This document shows positions 52,231 to 64,000 of a stretch of 64,000 nt of DNA, one piece after another; position 1 is the stretch's first letter, and each line of letters starts with the position of its first letter. The position numbers and the translations under genes were made by a program. The stretch is taken from positions 1,240,001 through 1,304,000 of the forward strand of contig JAFREQ010000045.1 of NCBI GenBank assembly GCA_025331565.1, written 5' to 3'. The notes below the pieces were generated by a model that saw only the letters and a program-made list of their open reading frames with translations, had not been told where the DNA came from and made no database searches. Source of the stretch: Holacanthus passer. Taxonomy: Eukaryota > Chordata > Actinopteri > Pomacanthidae.

Positions 52231-55200
52231 CTGGAGAGAAACACAGACAGAGAAAAAGGAATGAAGAAAGTTTGGACACTGATAGAGAACAAGAAAATTA
52301 TGTGGTGAAAGGGAGATTACAGGAGGATGAGAAATAGCCAAAAAGTTCAGTGTAAGTGCAGAAAGATCCCTCAAACAGATGCTGCCATAGACAACAAGCA
52401 GCACTTGGCCATGAAACACTGTTACATGCTATTTTCTCAGATATGATATACGGCTTGATGTGGTTTTGATACCATTTTCGAGCGGAACAGTAAATTTTAA
52501 GCATTTGTTTTGCCTGAATGCTTCAGCCAAAATGGGCAAGATGGAATTTAGGATAATTTATTTCTCAAAGCGTGATTTGTGCACATATTTGCTGGGATGT
52601 GTTAATAGTGTGTACAGGTGCTTTTTAACTGAAAAATGCCCACACGAGCTCAACCACATGTCAAAATACTTTTACATGCTGTTGTGAATTTATAAGACTT
52701 TATAAGAGCATTTAGAAAAAGGTTCTCATACCCACACCTTGAATTCAAGGCCCTAAAAAAGTTTTAAAAAGTTAATCTTACCCTTCCCCAAGATGTTGGG
52801 TAGCGTGGAACCTTTTGGGGGCGGTGTAGGGGACAGGGGCCCCAGCCTGGGCAGCGCTCCATTCACCTGCTTCAGCCTCTCCATCTTGATGTGCTCCATC
52901 CAGCGCAGGGGGCGGCCGACGCTTCGCCTCGCCTGCAGGGTCAGCATGGCCGTGGTTGCCGTGGAGACTGTGGAGTCCATGATGGGGGCCGGCTCACCCT
53001 CACACTCCTCGTCCGCCTCCTCTTCGTTTTCCTCTTTCTCCTCGTTCTCCTCCAGCCCCTCCCCTGGCGAGCGTCCGGCGCTCACAGCAAGCTGGACTCC
53101 ACTGCTGGGATAGGTGCTGATGGGGGACTGGTCACTGCTGCATGTAGACTGACCGCCAGGGCTTGGCTGAGACGTCTGACACAGGCAGACCATGAGAGAA
53201 GAGATTGAGAGAAGGGAGGAAAGAAAGAAAAGCAAATGATTATGAAGTTTATTTCAGATAACACAAGGGAACATATATAGTGTCATATGTCACAAACAAT
53301 GATCAGCCGTTTGAATGATGTTTCCCTAAAACATTAACAATTAACAATTATTCACAACAGATGAGAGACCGTTATGAAACAACTCTATTCATGTGTTCAT
53401 AGAATCATCTTGCATGTCAATGCAGTTTGAGCTGGTTCTTCAAACACAACAACCAACTTTTATTCTTTTAGAAAAAAAGAATGTTTTGTACATTATTGGG
53501 GCATGAGTAATGCCTCCCCCTGTGATCCAATCAGGACACCCACACAAAACAAACATTTTAAAAGAATAATCATGGCTGTTTTCAGAGGATAGACAAATAG
53601 GATAAAGGCCTCTTGTGAGAATGGCTAGTGCCTAATTAGGTTGTTTACTGAATTTTAGGAATTATGGTGCACCGAGGAATAATGGAATTACTTTTTTTGG
53701 CATCAAGTGTCAACAGTGTTCACTGTGTGAATGAATCTGGCTGCACAATGGAGCCCTGGGCAGTATCAGACATACTTTCAATGCCCTCACACTTCTGACC
53801 AAATGCATGGGCAGAGTTCTATCATATCACTCTTCAAAGTGCAGTATGATGAAATAATCTATTTATGAATGTGAGGGATGAGAGAACCTACAATGACAAC
53901 AAATCTGTTTTGGGTGAAGGTCGAACGGTTGCGATGGGATGAGAAAATGTCCAACAGACAATAGAACAATGAGCAAGAAAGGAAAAGAATATTTTACGAA
54001 TGCAACATAAAGAGACACCTATCTCACCTGATTACCCACTGTCCTTAGAAAGGGAAGGAGAGAAATGCCGAAGCATCGGATGGAAGAAAAAGTTTGCTCA
54101 TTAGAAGACTTCAGTGTTAAATGTGCATGCCCTCAATCCAATGTTAAATCACACAGAAATCTAAATTACTATGTTAAAGTAAAGGAATTAGTAGTAAAGT
54201 ATTAGAAAAGGTGTCAGCAAAATTGATATAAAACCTTAAATAAAGTCTCACCATAGGCTTCTCTGTCTTGATGGACTTGACCTGCAGACATTCATCCTGT
54301 TTTGAGGTAGCATGGTTGTACTCCCTTTGGTCCGTGTACCCGCCCAGGGGCAGCTGTCCTGGTGACCGACCCTGCCCGTTGCCCCCCGGCTCCCGGGGTT
54401 GGGGCGGAGGGCGCGGGTAATCCCCACGCTGTTTCTTGGTGACGTGCGCCTCCGGCCCGTGCACCGTCTTCACGTGCTTCCGTAAGGAGCTCGGGTCTGT
54501 GTAGCGTTTGGTGCAACCTGGGATTTTACACACATACGGTTTCTGAAAATGAAAAAAGAAAGAGCTGTGAGAAACATGTTGCTTGTAAAAACCATATTGA
54601 AGCGGAAAAGTCAAAGGAGCATAAGTGTCTGAAATTATGTTTATCAGCACCTCATTCGAGTGTGTGCGATTCTGATGTTTCGCCCGATCTGAAGCGTTGG
54701 AAAAGGCCTTGTTGCAGCCTTCATGTTCACACACATAAGGTTTCTCTCCAGTGTGGGAACGTAAGTGAGTCTTAAGGTTTTCCAGGCGGGAGTAGGCCTT
54801 GGCACAGCCCTCAAACTGTGGGAAGAGAAAGAGGACATCACTCATAGAGGCTGAGTCTTCTGTTAACAGGTTACAACCCTGGTGTTTTTGGATCAGTCCA
54901 CAACTTTCACAGCCTTTTGTTGCCCCTGTCCCAACTTGTTTGAAACATGTTGCTGCCATCAAATTCAGAATAAGCAGATATTTACAAAAATCAACATTAA
55001 ATATATTGTCTTTGTACTGTTTTCAATTGAGTATATGTCAAAAAGGATCGGCACATAATATTTATTTAGCTTTTACACACCGTCCTTTAACTTTATTAGA
55101 ATCAGGGTTGTACGTGTAAAATAGTTTTTCATCTACAAATAAATGTCAGCTGAGCAAATATCAGTATCCTTACTGTGCACTTGTGGGGTTTTTCCCCGGT

Positions 55201-57383
55201 ATGCCGGCGCATGTGGACCACCAGCATGTATTGTGCCTTGAAGGGCTTCTGCTCTCGAGAGCATTCCTCCCACCGACACACAAACTCCTTCTTCTCCCCG
55301 TGGATGTGGTCATTGTTGATGTGCTAGAAAAGAAGATGACAGAACTTTAATCAAAAACAATCGATGCATTGTTATGCGCCCTTGCTGTGTCTGTACGTAA
55401 GAATGACCTAAGGACAAAGTGCAATTATATTTTGCCTTGAATTGATTTGTTGTTCAGCAGATAATTTTGTTTTTTGCTTGCAGCATTGGAGGCAAATATA
55501 ATATTCTTTCCTGTTTTCCATTTCTTTTTATGTGGTACTTTCTCCATTTAATTTCTTCCATCTCATTCCTCTTAACTCTTTCCTTTCTTCCATTCCTTTC
55601 TCTTTCTCTGCTTCACTCGGGGGAAGAAAAGGCAGACTTGTGAGTCTCAGTGTCCGTTCTGAACAGGATTTTCAAATAAAACCCTGTCACTTGGCGTCAC
55701 ATTGGGCCCTCGCCCCTCCATGACAAGTGCTGACAGTTGTGCTGCCGCGGCAACTTCCAATCTGAGGCTTAGGAAGAAGGAGGAGGCGGGAGGGAGGTGA
55801 GGAGATAGGACCAGAAATCAAAAGTTCAGAGGAGGCATCTGAAATGCGAGGGCTTTACAACTCCAGCCAAGCATTATATCTGTGAGCACCACCTTTCTCC
55901 ATCCTCTTCTCTCCTCCTTTTTTCTTCCTTTCTCACTAACTGTCTTGTAAAAGTGGGTAAATGGTGGATGTTAGAGAGAAATGAAAGTGGCGAGGAGGAA
56001 AAAAAAAAAAAGTCATGCAGACGTAGACCCTCTGGGGACAAAGTCAACATCTGGCTTTCTTTCAGAGACAACGCTGTGGTGGCCTCTGAAGTGCCTTTCC
56101 GGGAGCAATTTAAACCCGGGGAGACAGACACAATATCCTGACCAAAAGAAACCGGTATTATTACATTCCTGAGCAGCGGAGAAGAGTCTTTTTACCTTGG
56201 GGCCTGAATGAAGAGGGACGGATGGCAACAGAGGAGAAGGAAGGGAGATAAATAGAGACTTGACTTTGAATGCTCTTAAATGTCTGGGGAAAACGTGCTT
56301 TCTTTGAGCACTTACTCGCAAGATTGTCAAGCTATAAAACATGCAGGACCAAAGCCAATAAAGTATCCAGGGTCAGTTCCCCTCCAGGCATGACGCTGCT
56401 CCGACAATGGCATCTTTGTACCTTCGCAGTGCCCTGCCCACTGGCCAGATCGTGACCCCGCGTATAACCATGACCGTGACATCCACTGAAAACCGCCTTA
56501 TTTTTAATCTTTCCTCGAGACATTTTGACCCTCAGCCTTTTCTAACTACATAACCACTGCTCTCAGTTCCCAGTACTAACGGAGGAGTATCGACAAATGA
56601 GTCAGCGCAGGAACGGTAACAGGGTGCGACAGCGAAGGCAAAGAGTAAAATTGACACTAATATATCCGCAAAGGACCTCCATTATTCTCACTTGACATTT
56701 TTTAATTTCAAAGTGACAAAACAAGACTAATTCCGCGGAAAATGATTGGGGACTGGATGACCACAGACGTTAGTGAAGTTTCCCCAAGATTGATCTCCTC
56801 CCCACCTCGGTCAGAGCCTCAGAAAAACCTGACTCGTCTTCTCTTTTTCTTCCTCTCTGTGAGGGAATCCCTGTGGCAAGCAATCGGTCTGTTGTGAGCA
56901 GCATTCAATATCCCCTGGCTGAGAGCGATGGGAGAGCGCCATGGCGTTGGATCACGCGGGTGGCTGGCACGACACGAGCGCACGCACGCACTCGCACACA
57001 CAGATGGATACGCATTCGCAGCCTGTTTGTACAAATGAAGGAGGTCGTTGACGGGTGTGATGCATGAGCCTCTGAGCTGACAGGGAGGGGGACAGACAGC
57101 ACGGGGAGAGGGGCCGCCGAGAAACCTAATGGCATGATCTAATGGCAATTCTTATTGAATCAATAATCTCCATGCTGAGCAGACAGGCCCCGTTGGCCGG
57201 CTAAATCGACAAACAGGTGCTGATAGCAGCGGCGCGGCAGGTTATTCATCTTCCCCCTGCCAGCTTATCGGCCAACAACTGTAAAAACGCCACCAAGATG
57301 GATTTAGGAGGGAGTCACACGACAGGAAGCACCAGGGACACGGACACAGGGGACACTGAAGCCGTCTGTGACGTATGAGAGGT

Positions 57384-57426
<43 letters not shown>

Positions 57427-60400
57427 GAGGCAGTGTTGGTCCAGACCCCTGCTGCTTGGATGCATTACAAAAACATCCATAAACATAAACAGCATTAAAA
57501 CCCACAAATAATTTTACACTTTTTTAAGTTTTTATGTTTTCTAAAAAAATAAAAGCCTCTGATTTACAATTATTTCCCGTCCTTCTATGCGAGCGCTCTC
57601 TCGTCTCTACATGCATTACTTTTGCTATTTCCCAGCATTTGCCCACTTCAGTATCCATCTCCATGTCTCCTTATCAAACTCTCTCTGGGACATCGGCCTC
57701 ATGCATTAGAATGCAAGCGTGCATGAAAAGAGGGCCTGTTTACAAGGCAATTTCACTAAGCTGTGGGACCCGCAACACCGTTTAGCTTTATCAAACACCG
57801 CCTAATAAATCATATGCTCTTTTGTGATGTCAGTTGCTGAAGTGCTTTGTGTAAAGAGAGGGGGGAAAAAAGAGCATGAAAAAGGCAAAGAAGGGAGGAG
57901 GGAGGAAGTGAAAAGGGGGGAAAATTTAGTGAGTGAGGGAAGGAGGGAGGATGAGAGTAAGTGAGTGAGCGAGTGAGCAGGGGGCAGGGAGCTAGAATTG
58001 GCATGTGTAATTCAGCACAGTCTTTTCATCTTAGAGTAAGATACTCTTGACAGATAAGGGGCCTAATCCTTCTCCTGATCAAAAAAAAATCTGCATTTTA
58101 CCAATTAAAAGCCTTCGCCAGCAGCCAGAGAGGGGGGCTGGCTTCAGACTGCGCCCGCGTTTATCTCCCTTTAACACCGCACAGCCGCCTCGACAAGGCT
58201 GCACACAGGGAGAGCCGGCTCCCCATCCAAGAACAAGGACATCACAGCGCCACCTATGTAGATGACCTGCAACTTAATGGTAGACTGTGGAGGGTGGGAA
58301 AGGCCTGATGAGCTGCGAGAACACACACATACAGACCACCAAGCCCATCAGACACCCCTCATATATAGACCTCGTAAATCAGTCGGTCCACAAGAAGAGG
58401 AGTGAATTCTCAAGTTCACAGATGAAGGTTATGTGCACACAGGATCACAAATTTCTTGCAAGTGGTCAAGTAGTAACCCTAAGATAAATCTACCTTAAAT
58501 TGATTATCATAGAAAAGTAAATCTTTACGAAGAAGCTGAAGAATAAAACAAAGAAATAGTCCACTTTTATGCTGATACAAACACTTTTTTGTCCCCCTAT
58601 AACCAACAACTACAAAACTGCTTTGCCACACAGAGGACAATATTGCTTACATACAATTTTTCATCATACACAGGCTCTGAAAACACACAGCTCCCTTGTA
58701 GATTCCTCCATGGTGAAGAATCAGTGAGAGATCCATGAGAAAATAATAAAAGACTGTTGGGCAAGGCCATATTAGGGAATTATGGGAGTGTGGGGTTGGC
58801 ATCTCCAGCGACAAAACCGAGTGAAAAAAGCCCACTTCAAGAGAGACATTAAAGAAGCCACCAGGCCTTATCTTTAAAAGTACTCCCTCCGAGGGGAAAG
58901 AGGGGAGCGAGAGAAAATGAAAGAGAAAACGAGAGAGAGAGAGGGAGAAGGTTTACGCCCAAAAAACGGGGAAGCAAAAGAATGTGGAGCGGAGAGAGGG
59001 AGATGGAGAGGTATAGAGAGTTGAAATGTAATAAATGAAATAAATACAGCAAACTAAAATTGACACCCGCCTCGCTTTTGCTGACTGGGTAGGCCAGATA
59101 AGTGAGCTAAATTGCATAGATCTGATGTTTATCTTATCGGCTGCACCGAGAGCGCTTAAACGCAGATGATAAAGGAACGCCGTGGCGTGTCATGGTGAGA
59201 GCGCGTTGGAGAGTGTAAAAATATGCATGAAGAGCGCGGCAGGAGTGCTTTTGAACAAGGTGGAAAGCGATGAGGGTGGTGTGAAGGCTTAATTCTAAAA
59301 TTAGGCCAACCACAAAGGAAAAGGGGTATTTGAATCGGCGCAGACTTTTAACACTTCACAAAAACATTTATTTCATGACGTAGGTTGTGAACAATTTTGT
59401 TTTAAGGCTTGAATATGAATAAACTCAACCTGGTGGTTTAACTGGTTACAACCAAGGAGAAACTGTTTTTTTTTTTTTCTCATCATGTTTTTTTCCCCAA
59501 AGCCATTTCAGAAGACAAGTACAGGGGGAAGGGACGCTCCATTGTTTGGTTATATGGAAATCCCCCCCACCCCCAACCCCCTCCCAGTGTGTGAGGAGAG
59601 CCACTGTGGTCCAAATACTGTACTTATCCTATTACTGAGGGGGGTGGGGGTGTGGAGAGATAAGAGCATTTTCTCGTCCGCTCTGCTGAATTAGAGGGCA
59701 GGGATTCTGTAGGCGAAGACTTTTATTGGCATCTCTCTGCATATCTGCATGTGCATAGAAAATGAGAAATAAAATGCAATATCAGAAAGTCAAATGCCAG
59801 AAAAGGAAAAAAAAAAAACAATTCCAAGATGGAGAAAAAATGGAAAACTAATAAGGATTTTGTTGGTGTCTGTCTACACGGCAATCTGATAACAAGTGCA
59901 GCTTGGCAAGGTTGGACTGGATAGTTTCTGTGGAGGAATGAGAGGACATTGTTTTGTTCAGATGGCCACCTGGTGTGACTACAGTAGGGGGAGGATGTGA
60001 GCAAGCTTTTCCTCTATTAAGAAGCCATCCTCCCCTCCTCTCCCTCCACCTTAGCTCATCCCGCCCCCTGAAACAGGGGCAAGAAGTTGTCAAGATGCTC
60101 AACCTTTGAGCCGAGCCCTTCAAACACGGGAGGCAGCCCATTCCGCGCTGAGGATATCAATTATAGATAGGGGTTACCACCGCGGCTGAGGATTGCAATG
60201 TCAAGACGGCAAATAGACAGCTGTGGAGAGCTGAGGATCTTTCTATCAGATGTGTGGTGATGTGTGTTTCGTGTGTGTGTGTGTGTGTGTGTACACTCCA
60301 GCGTCCCTTGTTCACGGCATCATATTGGTGTATTTTCACCACTTCTCCAACTTCGGGCAGCGCTCTCGGTTGGATGACGGGTGAGAGGTTCATGGGGCGC

Positions 60401-63400
60401 GAGAGAGCAGCAGAGCTAATAGCGTCAGTGTAAGTAGCCGTAGTGGGGGCGACACGACCATAATGTCATTAATATTTAGCTTAACGGCGAAGCCTCTGGC
60501 GCAATACGATGAGAGCCATCCATCTCCCCGGCTGTGTGAGAGTTCTGATAACAGCCAGGAGGAGGGCCGGTCCAGTGCTGTACACAAAGCTCACATCCTG
60601 ACTCTGGGAGGCTTAACCCGCCAAATCAGTTAGCCCCGTTCAGCTGTGAGATGTGCTCTCCAGCTTTTGAGCCCATTACCACCGTCCCCGGATCCAATCA
60701 GGAATCCAGCAGCAGTATCAGTCAATGCCTGCAGCTCCGACTCTACTGTAGGTTGCTGCGGCACAGACTCGCAGGCAGGGGTTGTGGCCTGATAGGAGGC
60801 ATTGTGCAGAAGAGTACAGCTGCAGTCCATGTTGCTGGGATCTACTGAGCTTGTGGAAAGAAACACTGAAAACTCTCACAGCATACAAAGCGAAAGACAC
60901 TGTAGTTTTGTGTGTGTTTTCTGAGCTGCACTGTGAAAGCTTTTTACAATCCTGATACCAAAAAACTTGGGACGCTGTCTAAAATGTAAATAAAAACAGA
61001 ATGCAATCATTATTTAATGAACTGTGTTACAATTTGTACAAAATGTTCCTGAGCCCATGTATTAATCTTCTTTATTCAATCATGTGTTCACAAAGTGTTG
61101 AACCTCTCTCCATCCTCGCTTGTGAACGACTGAGTCTTTCCAGGAGGAACCTTTCATACCCAATCATGATCCTATCACCTGTTACCAATGAACCTGTTTA
61201 CCTGTGGAATGATCCAAACAGGTGTTTTTCAATCAGTCCACAACTTTCACAGTCTTTTGTTGCTCCTGTCCCAACTTGTTTGAAACGTGTTGCTGCCATC
61301 AAATTCAGAATAAGCAGATATTTACAAAATTAATGAAGTTGATGAGGTCAAACATTAAATTTTTCAATTGAGCATCAAAAAGGATTAAAAATGATCACAT
61401 TTTGTTTTCTTTGTTTTACACTGTGTCCCAAATGTCTTTGGAATCAGGGTTGCATGTAAGTCTTCTCCCATCTTTCAGCTATAAACACCCTGTTGTGTCT
61501 CCCTTTTTCTATACCTGGTCCCAGAGAACAACTGGGGTCAGGCGCACAAGTTACTGACAAACTATTCCAGGATTTCTGGATATTGAAATATGACTCTATT
61601 GTTGCGTGTGTGCTACTCACTTGTACAAGCTGCTCCTGTGTGTCAAACTCGCGGCAACAGTTCTCCCAGTGGCAGTTAGTCTCGTAAACCACCTCTGGCT
61701 CCTGTTTGCTCTCATCCTTGTCCCCTTCCTCCTTCACCAGGGTCATCCCATCAGGATGGTCCTGAGAAACAACAGTGGAAAAGTTCTAGTTCACCAGGAA
61801 CAACAATGTGGTGTAGCTCGACATAAATGCATAAAAGCTGCAGGACCTTCCTTCCTCTCCCCAACATCAGTCCATCCAAATCTGTCAGAACAGTCATTTT
61901 TCACCACCCTGCTGGTTTGCATGAAAGGTCCAGCCAAAAAAGATTTGGTTACAGGTCTCAGCAACAGTGCTCCTGTGAATCTGGCTTTTTTTTTTTTTTT
62001 TTTGGCTGCCTGAGAGAAAAGAGTGGAAAACGGAAATGTCGCGCTGAAAGCCCCGCTCTGTATTTGGGGGTTGTTATACGACAGGGCCGCGGCGAGTATT
62101 TGAGGAATCTAACCCCCTTTTCCTGCTGTAGGTTGCTCTATTAGCCCAGACATATTTCACTGTCACCGTTATGTGGCTGAGCGGAGCGGAGAGTGGGTGT
62201 GGGCTGATTCAGGAGAGCCTGGGCTTCCACCGCACACCTCAGGCTGAATCTGCCGCTGCCCCAATATTGACTCTAATAAGGTTTTTCCTGCAGATGCAAA
62301 CACTTACCGTTATCACATTTCTCTTTCATTTTTCCAGCCACTTAAAATTTTGATTAAACAAAAGCAAAAAACAATTTCCTTCAAGTCTCCCAAAGATCAA
62401 TGAATTGTTGAACAGCGGCTGATAAGAGCAGGGTGGGAAACCAACACCAGCCAACAGCCAAATGCAGGTATATAAATACAAACAGTGGCTGGTAAGCTTG
62501 TCTATTGTTGCAGCCACTTTGGCAGGTGACCAGCCATTATATGAGCTTCCTATTCTAGTGGAAACATCTAAAAATAAAATTGTGAATTCTGGGATTTACC
62601 AACCAGTTTGCAGTGTGAGACTTTTTGCCCAAACACGTCTCACCAGATAGCTGAAAAACATCAGGAGCCAGTCACTTAAAAATATATTGTTATATTGCTG
62701 TTACAGACAATGCTCACCTGTACGCTCACTGCGCCTGGGCTCGGCAACTCTTCCTCTGGTTTCATTTTGGAGCGTTTGTGGTGCATCGGGTCTCCTGTGC
62801 TGCTCACTGCAGATTCACTTGTTGGTTTGGTCTGAAATAGAAAATGGTTCATCATTTCTTGCTTCCCATGACATGGATTTAACTATATAGACGATTTAAT
62901 TTTAGATTTAACTTATATTTCTTATGTAGTATAATTAAAAATGCATGTGATGTTTATAAGTCAATCAATCATTTACTTAATCAAGCATAAAAAACAACTG
63001 TAGTTGCGGCATATTGATTTTCATAAGGCAAGAGCTTTAACTGTACAAATGAAAAACTACGCAATTCACTGTATCACATTAGCTCCTCTAATCACAGCAA
63101 TTACAACAAACTCATGAACCAATTCAATGACCTGACTTTGGCCCTGGCTTAAATTGGCCCTTGGGGGAATTCTTGTTACATGCAAAGCTCACAAGAATAA
63201 AAGAAGTTTTCCCTTCAAATCTTGCCTCTCCTAATGTTGATGTTTTTCAGAGGACACTCCAGGTTGTAGTGATCCTGTCAGTAACATGAAACGCATTCGT
63301 CCTACTATCTTCACCGAAAGATACGAGATTCGGCCGTGGCCCCAAAGCAATATTCTGTTTATTCAGGAGAAGGAAAAGGCAATTTTGGTGTTCCCAATTT

Positions 63401-64000
63401 GAAGGAGGCCTCATTCACGATAACACAAAATTCAAGCGATGGGAAACAGCAGGGAGGACGGGTAATAAACATTGAATATTTACTTCAAATGTGGGCCCGC
63501 ACATACAGTAAGGGTTGAGGGAGGGGAGAAAAAGCCCCTTTGGATCCATCCATCCATGTCAATATTCCCTCTCTATATCCTTGTTCTCTCTCTAGTGATT
63601 AATGGAGTCAGCAGTGGGATTCTATGCTAACAAGCCCCTTGTTGTTTGCTGCAGGCACCTTCTCGGCAGTCTAAAAACAAGAGACAACACAAGTAGGAGG
63701 AAACTCCCAGGAGATGAGCGCACGGAGGGGGGGGGTCCTGCCTGTACCATGTTAGCTCGCCGCATTTCGCTGAGATGCGGCTGGCATGCGACGCCGCTAT
63801 CTATTACCTGTGATGATGAATCGCACGGGCGCCTGCCGATGCTCTCACCTGTGAGGAGTCGTTGGAGATGGCTGAGCGCTCGCTGGCGCTGAGCCCGGAG
63901 GGGGGGATGCCAGGTACGGGCCTCTGGGTGGCGAAGGCCGGCGACGGGTGGATGAGGGGCGGACTGTGGCCGAAGGCAGAGCCCACGATGCCCGGTTGAC
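49853..64000 (-). CDS. gli3: gli3, Hedgehog-pathway zinc-finger transcription factor, last eight coding exons (5' part outside window)
   Basis: Bifunctional effector of Hedgehog signalling: a full-length activator, or a truncated repressor after partial proteasomal processing. Exons: 63849-64000 (continues beyond), 62718-62831, 61621-61761, 55174-55323, 54651-54815, 54252-54542, 52782-53175, 49853-52230; about 1260 of an expected 1550-1600 residues. Assigned to GLI3 rather than GLI2 by GSAFGHSPPLIHP, TLVKEEGDKDESKQEPEV, TPAQHYHLKAKYAAATGG and the C terminus AEESKFLAIMQ (I recall human GLI3 ending LAVMQ and GLI2 ending LNMMT). Five C2H2 fingers are spread over exons 61621-61761 to 54252-54542. 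PKA/GSK3/CK1-type clusters (SRRSSGIS, SRRSSQAS, SRRSSEAS) and the degron-like DSYDPISTDAS are present. The N-terminal repressor and SUFU-binding parts are outside. Confidence 0.96.
52782..53175 (-). CDS. gli3: gli3 exon after the zinc fingers, with a Glu-rich insert
   Basis: Begins TSQPSPGGQSTCSSDQSPIS and ends near LPNILGKG. Between conserved TSQPSPGG and PIMDSTVSTATTA there is an acidic run (52990-53066) with about 14 Glu in 25 residues, which I do not recall in mammalian GLI3. This region lies between the fingers and the processing sites. Confidence 0.92.
53176..54251. other. gli3 intron, nothing recognised
   Basis: A/T-rich intron between the finger-5 exon and the Glu-rich exon. No feature was recognised. 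Confidence 0.4.
54252..54542 (-). CDS. gli3: gli3 exon with finger 5 and the following basic region
   Basis: Ninety-seven codons. Finger 5 (KPYVCKIPGCTKRYTDPS to KTVH) is a DNA base-contact finger. It is followed by GPEAHVTKKQRGD and a Pro/Gly-rich linker, ending DECLQVKSIKTEKPM. It is phase 0 on both sides. Confidence 0.95.
54651..54815 (-). CDS. gli3: gli3 exon with finger 3 end and finger 4
   Basis: Fifty-five codons: FEGCAKAYSRLENLKTH, then SHTGEKPYVCEHEGCNKAF, then KHQNRTHSNE. The donor is GTGCTG, a weak donor. The upstream intron of 358 bp is mostly a MITE-like element; the downstream intron is 108 bp and stop-free. Confidence 0.95.
54874..55110 (+). mobile_element. TA-flanked inverted-repeat element (MITE-like), copy B, inside a gli3 zinc-finger intron
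   Basis: Begins CAACCCTG after a TA (54872-54873) and ends ATCAGGGTTG before a TA (55111-55112). It keeps the shared core GATCAGTCCACAACTTTCAC and TTCAGAATAAGCAGATATTT. The left end jumps directly to this core, so it is internally deleted relative to copy C. Confidence 0.7.
55174..55323 (-). CDS. gli3: gli3 exon with zinc finger 1 end, finger 2 and start of finger 3
   Basis: Fifty codons: HINNDHIHGEKKEFVC, then WEECSREQKPFKAQYM, then HMRRHTGEKPHKC. It is phase 0 on both sides. Acceptor TTTTCTAG, donor GTAAGG. Confidence 0.95.
57385..57422. repeat. (CA)19 microsatellite
   Basis: Nineteen uninterrupted CA units in the large gli3 intron. Confidence 0.97.
60271..60292. repeat. (GT)11 microsatellite
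   Basis: Eleven GT units in the large gli3 intron. Confidence 0.95.
60947..61452 (+). mobile_element. TA-flanked inverted-repeat element (MITE-like), copy C (longest)
   Basis: The left terminus is CAATCCTGATACCAAAAAAC.. then TTGGGACGCTGT. The right terminus on the other strand is CAACCCTGATTCCAAAGAC.. then TTGGGACACAGTGT. These are clear terminal inverted repeats of about 35 bp. A TA precedes the left end; the bases after the right end are CA. It is non-coding, 506 bp, in the gli3 intron between finger-1 exons. Confidence 0.75.
61621..61761 (-). CDS. gli3: gli3 exon with start of zinc finger 1
   Basis: Encodes the conserved acidic/basic linker VKEEGDKDESKQEPEVVYET and the first half of finger 1 (NCHWENCCREFDTQEQLV). 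The two His ligands follow in the next exon (HHINNDH). It is 47 codons, phase 0 on both sides. Confidence 0.95.
61762..62717. other. gli3 intron, nothing recognised
   Basis: Contains a T run at 61986-62003. No repeat family or coding sequence was recognised. Confidence 0.4.
62832..63848. other. gli3 intron, nothing recognised
   Basis: Unique-looking sequence with a GC-rich stretch next to the 63849 exon. No repeat or gene was recognised. Confidence 0.4.

Larger units (their letters stand above)
55324..60946. other. Large gli3 intron (part): GA-rich tracts, microsatellites, possible conserved regulatory blocks
   Basis: No exon was recognised. Low-complexity GA-rich tracts lie at 57855-57990 and 58900-59020. 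GC-richer, non-repetitive blocks at about 57120-57270, 59090-59230 and 60140-60500 have unique wording with TAAT and GATAA-type words and might be regulatory. By exon count this corresponds to human GLI3 intron 10. Confidence 0.4.

Overview
The window looks like nuclear genomic DNA from a ray-finned fish, most likely a percomorph teleost. It holds spliced vertebrate genes with GT-AG introns, CA/GT microsatellites, and dispersed repeats I recognise from percomorph genomes. No bacterial, organellar or CRISPR-like content was seen. Exon coordinates were worked out by hand from conserved protein sequence plus splice signals, and reading phase was checked across every junction. No alignment was run.

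Four protein-coding genes are recognised. (1) tmx3, minus strand, about 152-14989: the first 11 coding exons of an ER transmembrane thioredoxin-like protein; its 3' half lies before base 1. (2) pxdc1, minus strand, 19073-28872: five coding exons, 233 residues, complete. (3) prpf4b, plus strand, 38019-45978: 16 coding exons, 1020 residues, complete; a spliceosome-associated kinase with an RS-rich N-terminal half. (4) gli3, minus strand, 49853 to beyond 64000: the last eight coding exons, about 1260 residues, including all five zinc fingers and the C terminus; the N-terminal part lies beyond the window. prpf4b and gli3 converge tail to tail; pxdc1 and prpf4b are divergent.

Layout: 1-15 kb tmx3, with large introns containing a LINE tail, a decayed Tc1-like transposon nested in an older repeat, and an unrecognised coding-like open frame on the opposite strand at 6149-6519 (the most interesting novel candidate). 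15-19 kb repeats and a probable pxdc1 3' UTR. 19-29 kb pxdc1, with an 8.3 kb first intron carrying an L2-like LINE remnant and a foldback element. 29-38 kb gene-free, with several decayed repeats and a long inverted repeat. 38-47 kb prpf4b. 47-48 kb nothing recognised. 48-64 kb gli3 3' UTR, exons and introns; one 6.3 kb intron is a good place to look for conserved enhancers.

The genes are not one pathway: they cover ER redox folding, phosphoinositide/membrane signalling (PX domain), pre-mRNA splicing and Hedgehog transcription. The main points for a second look are the nested coding-like frame, two short stop-free introns (in prpf4b and between gli3 zinc fingers 4 and 5), Gly- and Glu-rich insertions in gli3 next to its processing sites, a TA-flanked inverted-repeat element family (three copies) and two foldback elements.
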